Shown: in pieces, positions 1 to 12,710 of the stretch
Position numbering within the stretch: position 1 is the first letter of the stretch
Layout: each line of letters starts with the position of its first letter
DNA from: Chrysomallon squamiferum
Lineage: Eukaryota > Mollusca > Gastropoda > Neomphalida > Peltospiridae
Reading direction: 5' to 3'
Assembly (NCBI GenBank): GCA_012295275.1
Contig: CM022665.1
Location: 31,426,957-31,490,956, forward strand
DNA length: 64,000 nt
Notes under the pieces: model-generated
Told to the model about the DNA's origin: nothing
Seen by the model: the letters and a program-made list of their open reading frames with translations, nothing else
The model's database searches: none
Program-made: the position numbers and the translations under genes

Positions 1-244
1 ATAACTGCAAGACTATGATTTAATAAAAAAAAAATTAAAAAATTAAACATTCTGGTAAATAGAAAATCAGTCATGAACAGAAAATAATTTTTAATTTTTA
101 ATACATAACAGCAATTAAAATATATATAAAATTAAAACTTATAGCTTTGTTGGTATTTGTTTTTAAACAGATTATTACATGTACATACCAAATGTTTTTC
201 TTTTTCCCTTTTCATTTCTAATTTACATTCACTACAATACCTAC
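1..244 (-). other. Start of the intron after the last exon in the window
   Basis: The intron opens with donor GTAGGT directly after the R16 exon. It is AT-rich and I see no further exon or repeat of note before the window ends. Confidence 0.7.
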
Positions 245-654
245 CAGTAGTATCTGCTCTTGCTGCTTGAATTCTTCGAAATCCCTTCCATGCAGTTCAG
301 GAGAATCCAAACGTTTCTGAATGTCAGAGATTTCACACAGCACTTTCTGAATATCCAGGATAAACTGTGCTGGAGATCTGACATTAGCTGCAGTCCTAGT
401 CACTGTGGTTGAGACGACATTAAAAGATGTTCTTGTCATATGGCTCCCACCATCAGCACCTTCAGCAACTTCACCATTTGTAACATTAGGCTGCCTGTTG
501 AGCAGCATCTGCGAACTCAAGTCATGCCATCGTTGTTCCAATTTCTGCAATTCTGGAGCAACAACAGTTTTGGCTCCAGAATCTTCAAGTGAAGCCACTT
601 GTTGTCGAAGACTTTCCATCTCTCTTTGACGTCTCGCATTTCATCTTCGAAAGC
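245..654 (-). CDS. DMD: Dystrophin exon: R15 helices B/C, linker, R16 helix A (human exons 41+42 equivalent), with frameshift
   Basis: Acceptor TTTTCAG and donor GTAGGT bound 410 nt. The first 12 residues ([12 protein letters not shown]) align without gaps to human EIDRELQKKKEE in phase 0. The rest (MESLRQQ..., [12 protein letters not shown], then [13 protein letters not shown]) aligns equally well but in another frame. One base is missing near 616-627; 411 nt (137 codons) would keep phase 0 at both ends. Read literally, the entering frame stops after about 45 codons. The linker before R16 is rich in T, V and G and about 11 residues longer than human. Human exons 41 and 42 are fused here, with no intron between. 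Confidence 0.9.
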
Positions 655-1924
655 CTGAAAATGACAAAAAATTAAATTCATATTTGATATCATTGAATCA
701 AATTAATAATGTATTAATTAAATATAGAAGTCTTGTAAAATACTGAAACAAACTCATTAAATATGTACCATTAGTAAATTCATGAACTCTCATTATATTA
801 TTTATTCATGCACACACACATACATACAAAACCCCAACCAAAAACCTTCCCATATATTTCAATGGTATTAAATAGCATTTTACCAAATTCAGGCAATAAA
901 TGATTAATTAATTCACACCCATCATACAATAAAATAAAACACACTTTCAGGATTACCAAAAAATTTCACTATGATGAATATATATAAATAGATACTAACA
1001 AAATGACACACGAGCGCTTATATTTTTTTCTCCTTCCTTTATCATTCAGGATTATTTTCTTGCCATTGTAATTGTTATTAAATATGTAGACAGACATATG
1101 AACCCCTACTTTCATTTTTCTGTACCTTGCTAAATAGTTGAAGATTACATCAAATTCCTGCCACGATGTTGTAAATTTAGTGAAACAGATTGTAGTTTTC
1201 AATTATTATCAAGTGTTTAAGTATGTGCATATCAGACATTGCTTGCTCTGCCCACATAAATATACTTGAAAAGATTACAACTTCATGCTTAGTTTATACT
1301 ATGTGAGTACAAAATAACCTCTTCTATAAATAGGAAAAAATAAATAGAGATTTTATATGATCTTAAGAGTAATGAAAACTAAACAACACCTTCAAACACC
1401 CCCCAAAAAAGAAAAAAGAAGATATATAAATAAAATAAATAAAAATAAAAACAAAGGAAGAAAGTAAAAGCCTTGACACTCCATAACAATGTAAAAGATT
1501 TTTGTTGTTGTTTTATTCAAATGATTAAATTATTGAAATGTGTTACCTACATTTTAATTTTACAGCATTAGGAAGAATACAAAATGTTTATAACCTAAAC
1601 TGATCAAAAGGAACCAAAGATATATTTAACTGATGATATTATAATTATCAAGGAAACCAGCTGTCATCATTCATTCCATGGGTATTTTTATTGATAAGCA
1701 GCAAAATATTTTTAATTTATAAGTACCTTCTCATAAATAATAAAGTATATACCATAACCTTTAAAAGAAGTGGCTGGAATGGGGAAAAGCTAAATGGAAC
1801 AGAACACCAAACTGTTCAGGGAAGTGATATATATTTAATGTTTGATACCTAAACTTATTTTAAGATTGACTCTGATTCTCCCTCTCTGTCCCACTCACTC
1901 ACACACTCACACTCACTCACTCAC

Positions 1925-2022
<98 letters not shown>

Positions 2023-2909
2023 TCACACAGACACACAGGCACTTTCTTTCCTTTTTTATTTATTATTTTTTTAAATAATTTTCTTTACTACATTTATATA
2101 TCTTTGGGATACAAGTCTAAGAAATACTGGAATCTCTAATTAGCTATGTATTTTATCTGTTAAAACATATACTGTATGTTTTCACAATTCTGTTTCACCT
2201 ACAAGCTACCTGAAAACAAACACAACTCATATATTGTATTACCAAATCCAAAAATAATTCACTGATATAAAACAGGAATCTTATACAAGATGATAACTCC
2301 TGCACTTCATGTGCTGTAAGAAATATGACACATCTACACGACACAAATATGTGATTATACATCCAAAACTTTAACAACTTAGTGACATAATAAGATTAAT
2401 GAATGAAGAAAGTGAGAAAGAAAAACATATTTTATTTAAGTCATTTTAACAAATGGTTATGCTGCATTATAGGACCTTACAGATAATGCAAGAAAGGAAA
2501 TCTGTAGTTGCTATGCCAAAGGCTATTCTTTTTCAGTTAGCAGCAAGTGATCATGTATGTGCATCTTCCCACAGACATAAAAATACAATATCTGTGCAAT
2601 AAGTCCAGATCCTGTAACCCAGCATACCTGACCCATGTACTCTAACCCCTGGGGCTAAATTTCAGTATTAAACCTTTATTCAGATTATATAAACTATATA
2701 TACAGTTGATTAACTAATGTGTAGAATAAATGAAACTACTTATTAAATAGAATGGACACATTTATGGGTAGAAATGACATCATAATTTACTATGAAAACT
2801 GTTATAGAATGTATGACTTACTTGTTAAAACATTTCTGTCTATTCAGTATTCATGACATTTGATGTGTACATTATTAGTTTATAATATTTATATTATGAA
2901 TTATGAAGG

Positions 2910-2961
<52 letters not shown>

Positions 2962-5900
2962 TACCTGCACACAGACATACATATATACATCTGCAAAAAA
3001 ATGAATCAGATATTATTGTTTATGAATAGCCTTTTCCCTTTATTTTCTCTTTTAAAATATACACATACAATACACAAATATACTAACGTAGAAATATTTT
3101 CATTTATTTATTTATATATTGTTATTGTTATTATTATTATTATTGAAATCGTTATGAATCAGAAATAAAAGGTTGTTGTTTTAAACTGAATTTAAAAAAC
3201 AATTTTAAAAAAATGTACCCAATCCTAAGTAAACAAAAACAGTTTAAAAATAAGTAGTTAGTTACTTTTATATGTATTTTTACTCATCACTTGTCACTAA
3301 CAGCTGTCTGCTCATTCACTAATAAAAGAAACTTAAAATAGAGTCAAGTGTTAAACCTTATTTCTCTTACTCCACCACAGAAACTTGCCTTTGGGAAACC
3401 ATCAAAAATACAACTTTCTTTCATTATGTTTAGCAGAATGTACATGGGTTCTAAAGATGTTATGTACAACTTTGTATCATGGATGGACAGACAGACATTA
3501 AAAACGATATAACTGATCATCATAATATGCCAAAAATGTAATATTTTTCTTTTCTCAAGATGTGTTTTTGCAGCTATGTGTCGTGGATAGATAGACATTA
3601 AAACAGACAAAACCAGAAAACTGTAAAATACAAGTTTCTTTTAATACATGTACCTGAATATAAAGTGGGTTCTCTATAATATGGCATTATGGAGGGACAA
3701 TCATACATTTAAAAAATAGAGATTACAGAATATGTATGGTGTTCCATAGATGCTGTTACTATAATTTCCTGTCATCTGATGGACAAATAAAATATACAAT
3801 ATCTACCATCAAGAAAAGTTCATGTTAATTTAATTGAAAAGTCCATTAAACAATCATACTGCATTCTCTAAAGATGTACATAATTTACTGCCAGTATATT
3901 TTAATCAGTATTATTTCTTCTAGTGCCCTACAGATCTTCTAATTTCACATGTTGACAATTCCTATCAGTGTAATTCAGTTTATCCAACTGAAGCTGACAA
4001 CTGATTTTAGTTATGTAATTCTGTTTATTATTATGAAATGTAAAATATTACACTGGTACCAATGCTATTTCTTTCTTTATATTTCTGAAAACAAACTATA
4101 TAATTTACTATAAAGTGATCAGAGGTCAACAAAATATCACTAGTTGTTGTTTTGTAATGTCCCTTGAGAGAATATTCTATTTTGTATATTTCTTCAAAAA
4201 ATAAAAAATAAGAACAGGTTCTTCAGCCATTTTCATTTATCAGTCTGACTTAAGGAATCATGTAGAAAATCTTGAGCTGTTAACAAGACTGTGAAAGTAA
4301 AACTGATGTTATCATAAGAATAATGAGTTTGTGTCAGAATTCTGACAGTGGTGATGTGACAGAGATTTAAAACAATTCTAAACATAAAGGTAATTAACCT
4401 GGAGAACATGTACCAATATTCTGACTAGCTGTTCTGCTATTTCTCATAACATGCAACAACTGCCAGGTTCTGTCAACACTGACAATACCCAGCAACAGGC
4501 TGATGGCCATTCAGAAGAAAGCAGTAGAAAAAAAAAGTCATTGTAAGTGCTTTCCTGTCTATAGGAAGGTACATGTGAAGATGCAGTGTTGCTAATGAAT
4601 AAGAATAGCTCAGATCCAGCAGCAGTGACATTACTCTTGTATTTTTAAATTATAATATATAAAAAGTGACAGGCATATAATAATCATTTATATTAAAATG
4701 TGTTGAGGTTATTTTAAACACATATTCATTCATTGTGTAACATGGGCTTGTTTAGGAATCTAATATGTTTTTGTAATTCATTTATTTTGAAAGATATATA
4801 TATATATATATATTTGTAGTTCTTAAGTTCAGAAATAAGGTGTTCAGGAATGCAACAAGAACAAAATTGATTTTTAGAAGTCTATTAAAAAGATCCATAA
4901 TCAGAAGAAATTAAATAAAAAAACTGGATATTTAGAACAATTTATCATTAGGCATTAGACTGTTGTAGTACACAGTTTTAAAATCTAAGAATTTCAGAAT
5001 AATTTGTTATAATTTTACATCTATCTATATATCTAGTATCTCATCAGATATAAATAATTATTTCTATATGGTGCAAATTTAAAAAAATATATTTTGTTTC
5101 TTTAATTTAAGCATAATACAAGAAGGGATAAAACTTAAGGGCAGTAACAATCTGAAACAACGAAACATTTTTTATTTTTTTTTAAACTCAAAACATCTGT
5201 TATTGTTATCCAGAGTTTTCTGGAAGTTATTAAAAGTGCAAAATACTTAACATTATTTATGCATTTGAAAGTTTAAAAAAAATATATATATGCCAGCAAG
5301 AATTGCAAAAACACTTGAAGACATTTACACATATGGTTTCCTTCTGTTCATAATGCAAATTTTTTTTAAATTCCAGTTTTAATGTATGGCACAAACAGCT
5401 ACAGGTAGCGGTTAAACTAGAGAACAAAAGTTCAGTTTAGTTCTATTTGTATTGTTGCATAGTCTACATGCTGTTTTAAATACATTTTAGAGTTCTGTAC
5501 AAAATTCCATGCAGTTCTATACAGACAATATGTTTAAGTATTATAACAAATGTAAAACATTATAATTTCCTGTATGATTCAATTATGCTTTTCATACTCG
5601 GCTAGTGTTTTAGTACACTATTGTTTCGAAACACTATCTATAATGGTTTTAGTTAACTACTTTTTTCTTCTAAAAACATGTTTGTTTGAAAATGTCACAA
5701 TGACCTCTTGGTAAAGTTATGTAAAAAAAAAAAAAAAAAAAAAAAAAAGGAAGAATGAGGATTTTGAAATAAAGCTGTTGAAAATCTGTATTTCCAAAAA
5801 CACAAAGCCACTAAATATACAAAAGTATTAATTGTGGAGAATTTCAGCCCACAAATATTTGAAATTTAAATTTATATTATCTAAATTAGATGAAAAAACA

Positions 5901-8900
5901 TAGGTAATGTGTTTTTTTGTTCTTTTATTTAAAAAAAAAAAAATAAAAAATTATTTAAACGTTGCCACCTATTCAATGTATAAAAAGTAAAATTTTAACA
6001 AATCTAGAAATAAACAATATTTAAAATGACATATACAGTAAAGAATATCAGCATGTAGCAAGTTAATTAGTCAGATAATGGGATGGAATATTCATATTTT
6101 TATGTGTATACTTTCTAGAAAACAATGTGCTATATTTCACAAAAAACAACAACAGAAAAACAAAATACACAGAAGTAAACCAACCAACAAACAAACAAAA
6201 ATCATAACAAAATATGGCAAATTCACATTCATTATACTTTTGTAGCCAGTTTATTAAGTTGGTGAATGACAACAATTTGCACATTCTAGACCTATATCAG
6301 TATAAACTACATATTTATGTTCACTGCTTATTTGTTGGGGCAATTTAAGAAAACAGCATGATTGAAAATTAATCTGTACCATGCTTTGTTTACAGCATTC
6401 CAAACAAAACAAGTCTTCAAGTGTGTTCTTGTTTTGAAGATGGTTTCTTCCTCTTTTTTTTGTGTGTACATAATGCAAAAAGTCTGTCAAAATAAGAATA
6501 TGCATTTGTTACTTTTCCAAGACCATTTTGTTCTTTGGCAAAAATGATAGCACACATTCCAAGAACTGACAGAAACATTCTGCCAGAGTAAGTATAGCCA
6601 CTGGTATTTGACCATGAAGAAACAGGTGGAGTAAGATACAGACAATACTGTATACGTCTACTTTGATTATAGCATCTGTTCTTAACAGTAAATAACCATG
6701 CTGTCAGTCAGACATATGCTTGCATATCTCTCTATAATATTTATATATTTCACTGAATATTTATGTTTAGTATCATGCTTTCTTTTCAGTCTTCAGAATA
6801 CATGCATACACATTTATGAACATAGAAAGAGAGAGAATTAGACGAGAAATAGATATTTAAGAGAGAAAGAGAGAGAGAGAAATTAACAGACACAAATTAT
6901 GGAACCTAAAAGAAAACATCTGAAATGAAAATCAAACTGAAAACATGAATTTACCATTTTAAGAAACATATTATAAATCTTCCTTGACTACTAAAAGAAG
7001 ATCGTTAATTGTGCACAAGCAGTGTATTTTCTTTTTCTTTCTTGACTTAATGTTTAGAACTGAACAAACCTGTGTTACCACTAATTTAATTACTTAATAT
7101 CTGTCTCTCACAATTTTCAGAAGACAACATCACTACTTCAAAACCATGACAGCTACTGTAATTACCCTACTTTAAACCTTGACACTGAATGGATTTACTG
7201 TTGAAGTTATTACAGTAATAACATGCAGAATATATGGTTATTTTTCTTCATATTAAACATTTTCAACTCCATTAACAATTCCACTTACTTTTTTATATTA
7301 CAGAATATAAACACATGCTATATTTCTGCATCTTATCTTGACATCTGCAGCAGTTAATTAAGGTGAATTATATACTGTTCACATATATTCTAAATAATAT
7401 TAGCAAATTAATATTACTTCTTGGTTTAAATTCCAAATGTTCAGAGAAATTATAAATATTTTATGTTTTTGTTTTTAGACCTATAGATACTTTTTTATGG
7501 TATTTCTGATTGTTAATTCTCTAAACATTACAGTAATTTAAGATCAAGAAATGTAACTCAAAATAATGAACATATACATGTGTTTGTGAAATATACTAAG
7601 AATATTAAGTCTGCATCATAAAGATATAGTTCATTACAAACCACTTGTGAAGTTTCTGTATTATTAATAAGAAAGAATATTTTAAACAGTAAATGAATGA
7701 GACACAAACAAAATCAGCCTATAAGTAATATTAAATATAATTAATAAAATACAATAGTAAAATAATTTTTTTAATTATACAAAATAATAATTATTAATGT
7801 TGTTGTTATTATTATTATTATCATTATTATCATTACCATTTTTCAGAAATTTCTTTTTGATCTCTCTAAGTCTACTGTCTGGAAAGAAAATATTTTTAAA
7901 TATTTGATTTTGAAAAAATAATCTTTCACAACACATGGATACAGATAACTTAAATACAAAAGTTCAAAAACAAAACAGAACAATGAAGTTTTTGAATAAC
8001 TGTCTTGCAATATTAACTATCCACAAACTTTTGTGTAGTAATAAATTCCATAGCAAGTAAATTAATAACTTTGTTTAATAAATGACATTTTATTTTGTTC
8101 ATGCCAAACATTAATTAATTTTTCTGGTGTAATTTAAAAATTTTGATTTATAGTATCCCAAACAGTATAAAATATACAAGTATTTTCATTTGCTGTATTA
8201 ATAACCATATAGCAATGATTCCTACACTGCTTTAGTAGTGGAAATTATTTTTAACCTGTAACAGTAAATGATTACTGAGAATATGGAGTATTATAAAAAC
8301 AACTAAATATAAATCTACAAGGACATACAATGAAAAGTAACTTGCATATGGCACTTTAAAAAATATGTAGTAAAACAAAAATATAATAAATAAAAATTAT
8401 TACATTTTTCAGCATCCAGATCCCAAATGCCATAATGCAGGCAATGAAACAAAGGAAGGCAAGAGACATCAATGCTGTCACTGCAGTCACCACAGCCATC
8501 ACATCATCAGCCATCTTGGAAATTGGTGCAAACTTGGCAATTTGAAAATGTGAAACAACCATCAAGGTAAAGCTCTGTTTTTCATTTAGGAAATAAATAC
8601 CAAGTTAGGAAGAAAGTCTGTAACAGACTGTTAATAGAAGAATATGAAGTTTCATAATATTTTTAACACTTTGACTGAAGTTTGTTCAGAATAACATTTT
8701 TCAGGCTCAGTCAAATAATAACACTTTTTTTATTTATAAAAACTTAAGAATCCACATATGATGACAGTAACTTATAGCAGATTATCCTTTCAGTGAATTC
8801 TAGTTATAACTGAAAAATGAAATACAAACTGAAAATACATCTGATTCAGTTAAATGATGCCAGAAATGCATCAGTGACATTTTGCAGGAGGCATAGAAGT

Positions 8901-11900
8901 GAAACACATGAATAATGAAAGACAAGTAATGCTGCAAGAAGTGAAATTCAGCCCAAAGATTTGCAGGTGTGAATGTGCAAACAATAACTTATGTATTTCT
9001 CTTGATGACTATTCCAATGCAGTGAGTGGTATCATCTGATGAGAATAATTAACAGTGCCACAGCAGTTCCAGACTCATCAATGAAACATTCCTGTTTTGA
9101 AATCAGTTTTTTTTTTTTAAACTAACACAGATTTTTGCTTCAGTAATTTTCAGATTAAGTGAAATTTTATTACTTGTTTCTCTAGAACTTGAAAAATCCT
9201 TCATATTAAGAGAAAGCAGGTGTCTGAAGTAATTAAATGCTTTTGTGTTAAGTTGTTTTGTATCTGACTTGTTTTTTCCCTGTTAATGATAGATGTTTCT
9301 TTCTGATGTCTTATATTTTTTCATAATGATCAAAAAACCTCACACCAAATCACTTGATATCGAAATTTTCATAATAAAAAAATCAGACTGATTATTTTAA
9401 TAAGTTTCCAAGATTCTGATGTCAACTTGCAAGTAACAGATTTTTCTTACATTAACTGCATCATTCCTATACATTGGAAGTTTGTCCACTGATAATTAAA
9501 CTCTCTTACTCTAACTCGATGAACCTTAGCTGTTTCAAATTCACTGAAAATAGTATATAAAGTTACTACTGGCCATGTCTTGAATGCTCTTTAGGGAGTT
9601 ACCATAATTTGTTTTTTAGACAGCAAAATACCTTGGCTACAAATAGACAGCAATGGTGCTGTCAATTGAAGGTTATCTGATGAGAAAAAAGGTAGCACTT
9701 TCTTTGTTGCTTATCGGCAAACATAATATTCAAGCTTTAATACTTTACGCACATTGGATGGAACTGTCTAAAACATTTCAGAATGGCGACAACATAGCAA
9801 CCACTCACATGGTTTTGTGCACGTTCATGCTTCCATTTTTGAATCAGAAAAAATATCTTCTTGTTTGTGAAGACATATTTACACCTTGTACTCTTCACGT
9901 TTACATTCTGCTGGTATGCAAAAAAAGATAACAGCTAAAATCATGAACAGAAAATCATGTACTTGTTTTTTTAAAAAGTGGACTTTTCAATCCAAGTTGA
10001 AAAACCCCATAATAATAAAAAAAAAAAAAAGAAGAAAAAAATGGTTTCTTCAATGCAACATGGAAAAATATGACTAAATTTCAAATGTTTGTTCTCCTCT
10101 TCCTAAAATGTCAGCTGGATGAATTGAGTATTTACTGAATGGACAACTACCACTAACTAGTGAACCTAATGAATATTTAAGTAGAATAGTGGTTTCTCAC
10201 AAGTTCACTGAATACCTGGCTTGTTTTGACTTTGTTACTTGTTTACATACATCTCTTGCCAAAAAGTTTTGCAAATATGGGTGTCAGCACACAGCTTTTA
10301 TATTTTTTATTTAATTGGTTAGCATCTGTTAAATTTAAAAACAGCTCTGAAAAAAGAAAATGATAATATGGCATGAAAAATATAGAAATTACTCTTTAAG
10401 AAGAACTTCCAATTACTCCAGCAAGTGAAAAAAGTACAGGATGTTTTTTTTGTATTTGATTAAAAACCTAGGCATGAACTAGTGACACTAAAACCATCTG
10501 TTCCTGCAGTAAATCTCAAACATTTAGAAAGAACTAAAACAGGTGCATTATTTCCTTGAGCATCGCTTAAATCCTTGAAATTTATCAGAATAATGATTTT
10601 TTTTTGTCATTAAGCAAACAACCAGAAACACTTGTTTTTATAAACTCAAATGTAGCTGCAAACAAAGAACCAGTAATACTAACATTTTCAAACATTCATA
10701 ATTATGACCATTTATTGTTTTTCCAAAAAATGTCCAGAATGTCTTATGAATTTTTTAATATTCTCAGATATTACAAAGCATTTTCCTTCTACAACATCAA
10801 GTTGATGGCTAAAATTCTCTCTATTTTGTCACATATTCAAATATGACGAAGTGGTTTCTTCAAAAACACAATGGCAAACAGCTTGGAATTTTTTTTTTTT
10901 TTTAAATTCACGTATTCAAAAATAACAATATGTTATCTTCCAAAGCAAGAAGGAATACACATATGTTTTCATACACTGATGTAAAACAACACAGTAACTT
11001 CATTACTCCTTAACTGATGAAATTTATAATTCTTGATAAAGGTGAATGAAGAAGTGGTGTGTTCCAAGCACCAGCAAATCTTAACACCTCACTCCTGTAT
11101 CTGTGTTAGGTATGTAAAGTCTCATCAAAACAACCCAACTGTACAGAAGAAAAAAAAAAACATAATCTGAAACAAATGGAAAATCCAGTTGCTAATCTTG
11201 GAGCTTGAATGGAAAAAAACAATGATGGGCATCATGATGTTTTTCCCATGTTGACAGCAGAAGGCTGGCTTGTATTCTACATGTAGACTGACTCTATATT
11301 TCACACACACAGAGAGAGAATGAGAGACTAGCCGTCGTCACCTGGCTATGCTACAGGTAGGCAATGAACACTGGGCTAAGTATACGAGGAGAAAAAGGTC
11401 TGTGTGAATGTGAATACTACGCTCAGCATGCCATACAGGTCACTAACAGAAATGGTGCATGTATATAGCAAATAGTGCCAATCTCTCTACAACTGATAGG
11501 AGTGTGTGGAAAAAATATTCAAATTCCAACCTCCAGAAAATAATACATGTACATGTGATGTATGTTGGATGTTATTATTACTATACATTGCTAATCAAAA
11601 TAAAATATGGAGATGTTTAATTTCTTTCTTAGTTATCTTTAAAATGTATTGTACAATGTAGCTTAATGAATAAAGACTTGTTACCTGTTTATGGTAAACT
11701 TTTAAACAAAACTTTGTCAAGTATAAATTTTATACTCTCTGTTAGAACTTCATATTAACTGTTTAATTTTATATTTAACATTATTGTTTATTTGTATCTT
11801 CTTGTAAGTTAGGTGAGTCAGATCCATCTCAAATTGTAGATTTGATTGTAGGTAGTAATATTACTACTATTATTCTTAATAATAATAATATTAAGAAGAA

Positions 11901-12658
11901 GAAGAAGAAACAGAAGAAAACCTCTTAAAACTATTTTTTTTTTTAAAACACATTTTAATTCTACTTAATAAAGCAAAGTAAAATTTCAGCTATGGAAAGA
12001 ATTATAAAGATTAACTATCTCACATGTCCACAAATCAAACCATTTAAAGAATTTTTTAAACACAGTAACAAAGATGATGTGAAATGAAAACCAGTATTAT
12101 CAGTAAAACTCAGTTATAAACATCTGTTAGTAACTTCAGAATGTCTGTGAAGTATTTGCTTTATTTGAAATTTTTATCACATTTTACAATTATTTTCTTT
12201 GATGTGGTGTTTTATGAACATCCACATGTTCAAATTAGTTATTACATCATTATTATATATATTATTTGTCTTCTAAATTTGAAATATTAGCATCATTATA
12301 AGAAAAAAAATATATCAGTTATTAATCTTATTATCATCTTATTAATAAATATTATTGTTGTTTTGTTTTACTATTATTAAAAGCATATATGAACAGAGCA
12401 TAAATTATTAGTTGTATTTTGCTATTGTTATTGGGTTTCATTTTTTTCACTTCTACTGCATTATTAAAAATATGAATTTCTGCAAGTACAATTTATTAGC
12501 TGATATTATTATTGCTTTATTATTACTTGTGCTGATACTTTTACACCTATTTGTTTTCCAAACATCATTTATTTGTTTAAAGTAGTACTAGTAACAGTAT
12601 TTAAAAGTACTATAAAGCTTTTAATTGTTATTGTTACTGATCTTGTTTTAACTTCTAC

Positions 12659-12710
<52 letters not shown>

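Noticed and set aside
9653-9931. 92-codon + strand open frame in the 19 kb intron
   Set aside because: No recognisable family, antisense to the host gene, low-complexity end. May be a transposon remnant but unsupported.
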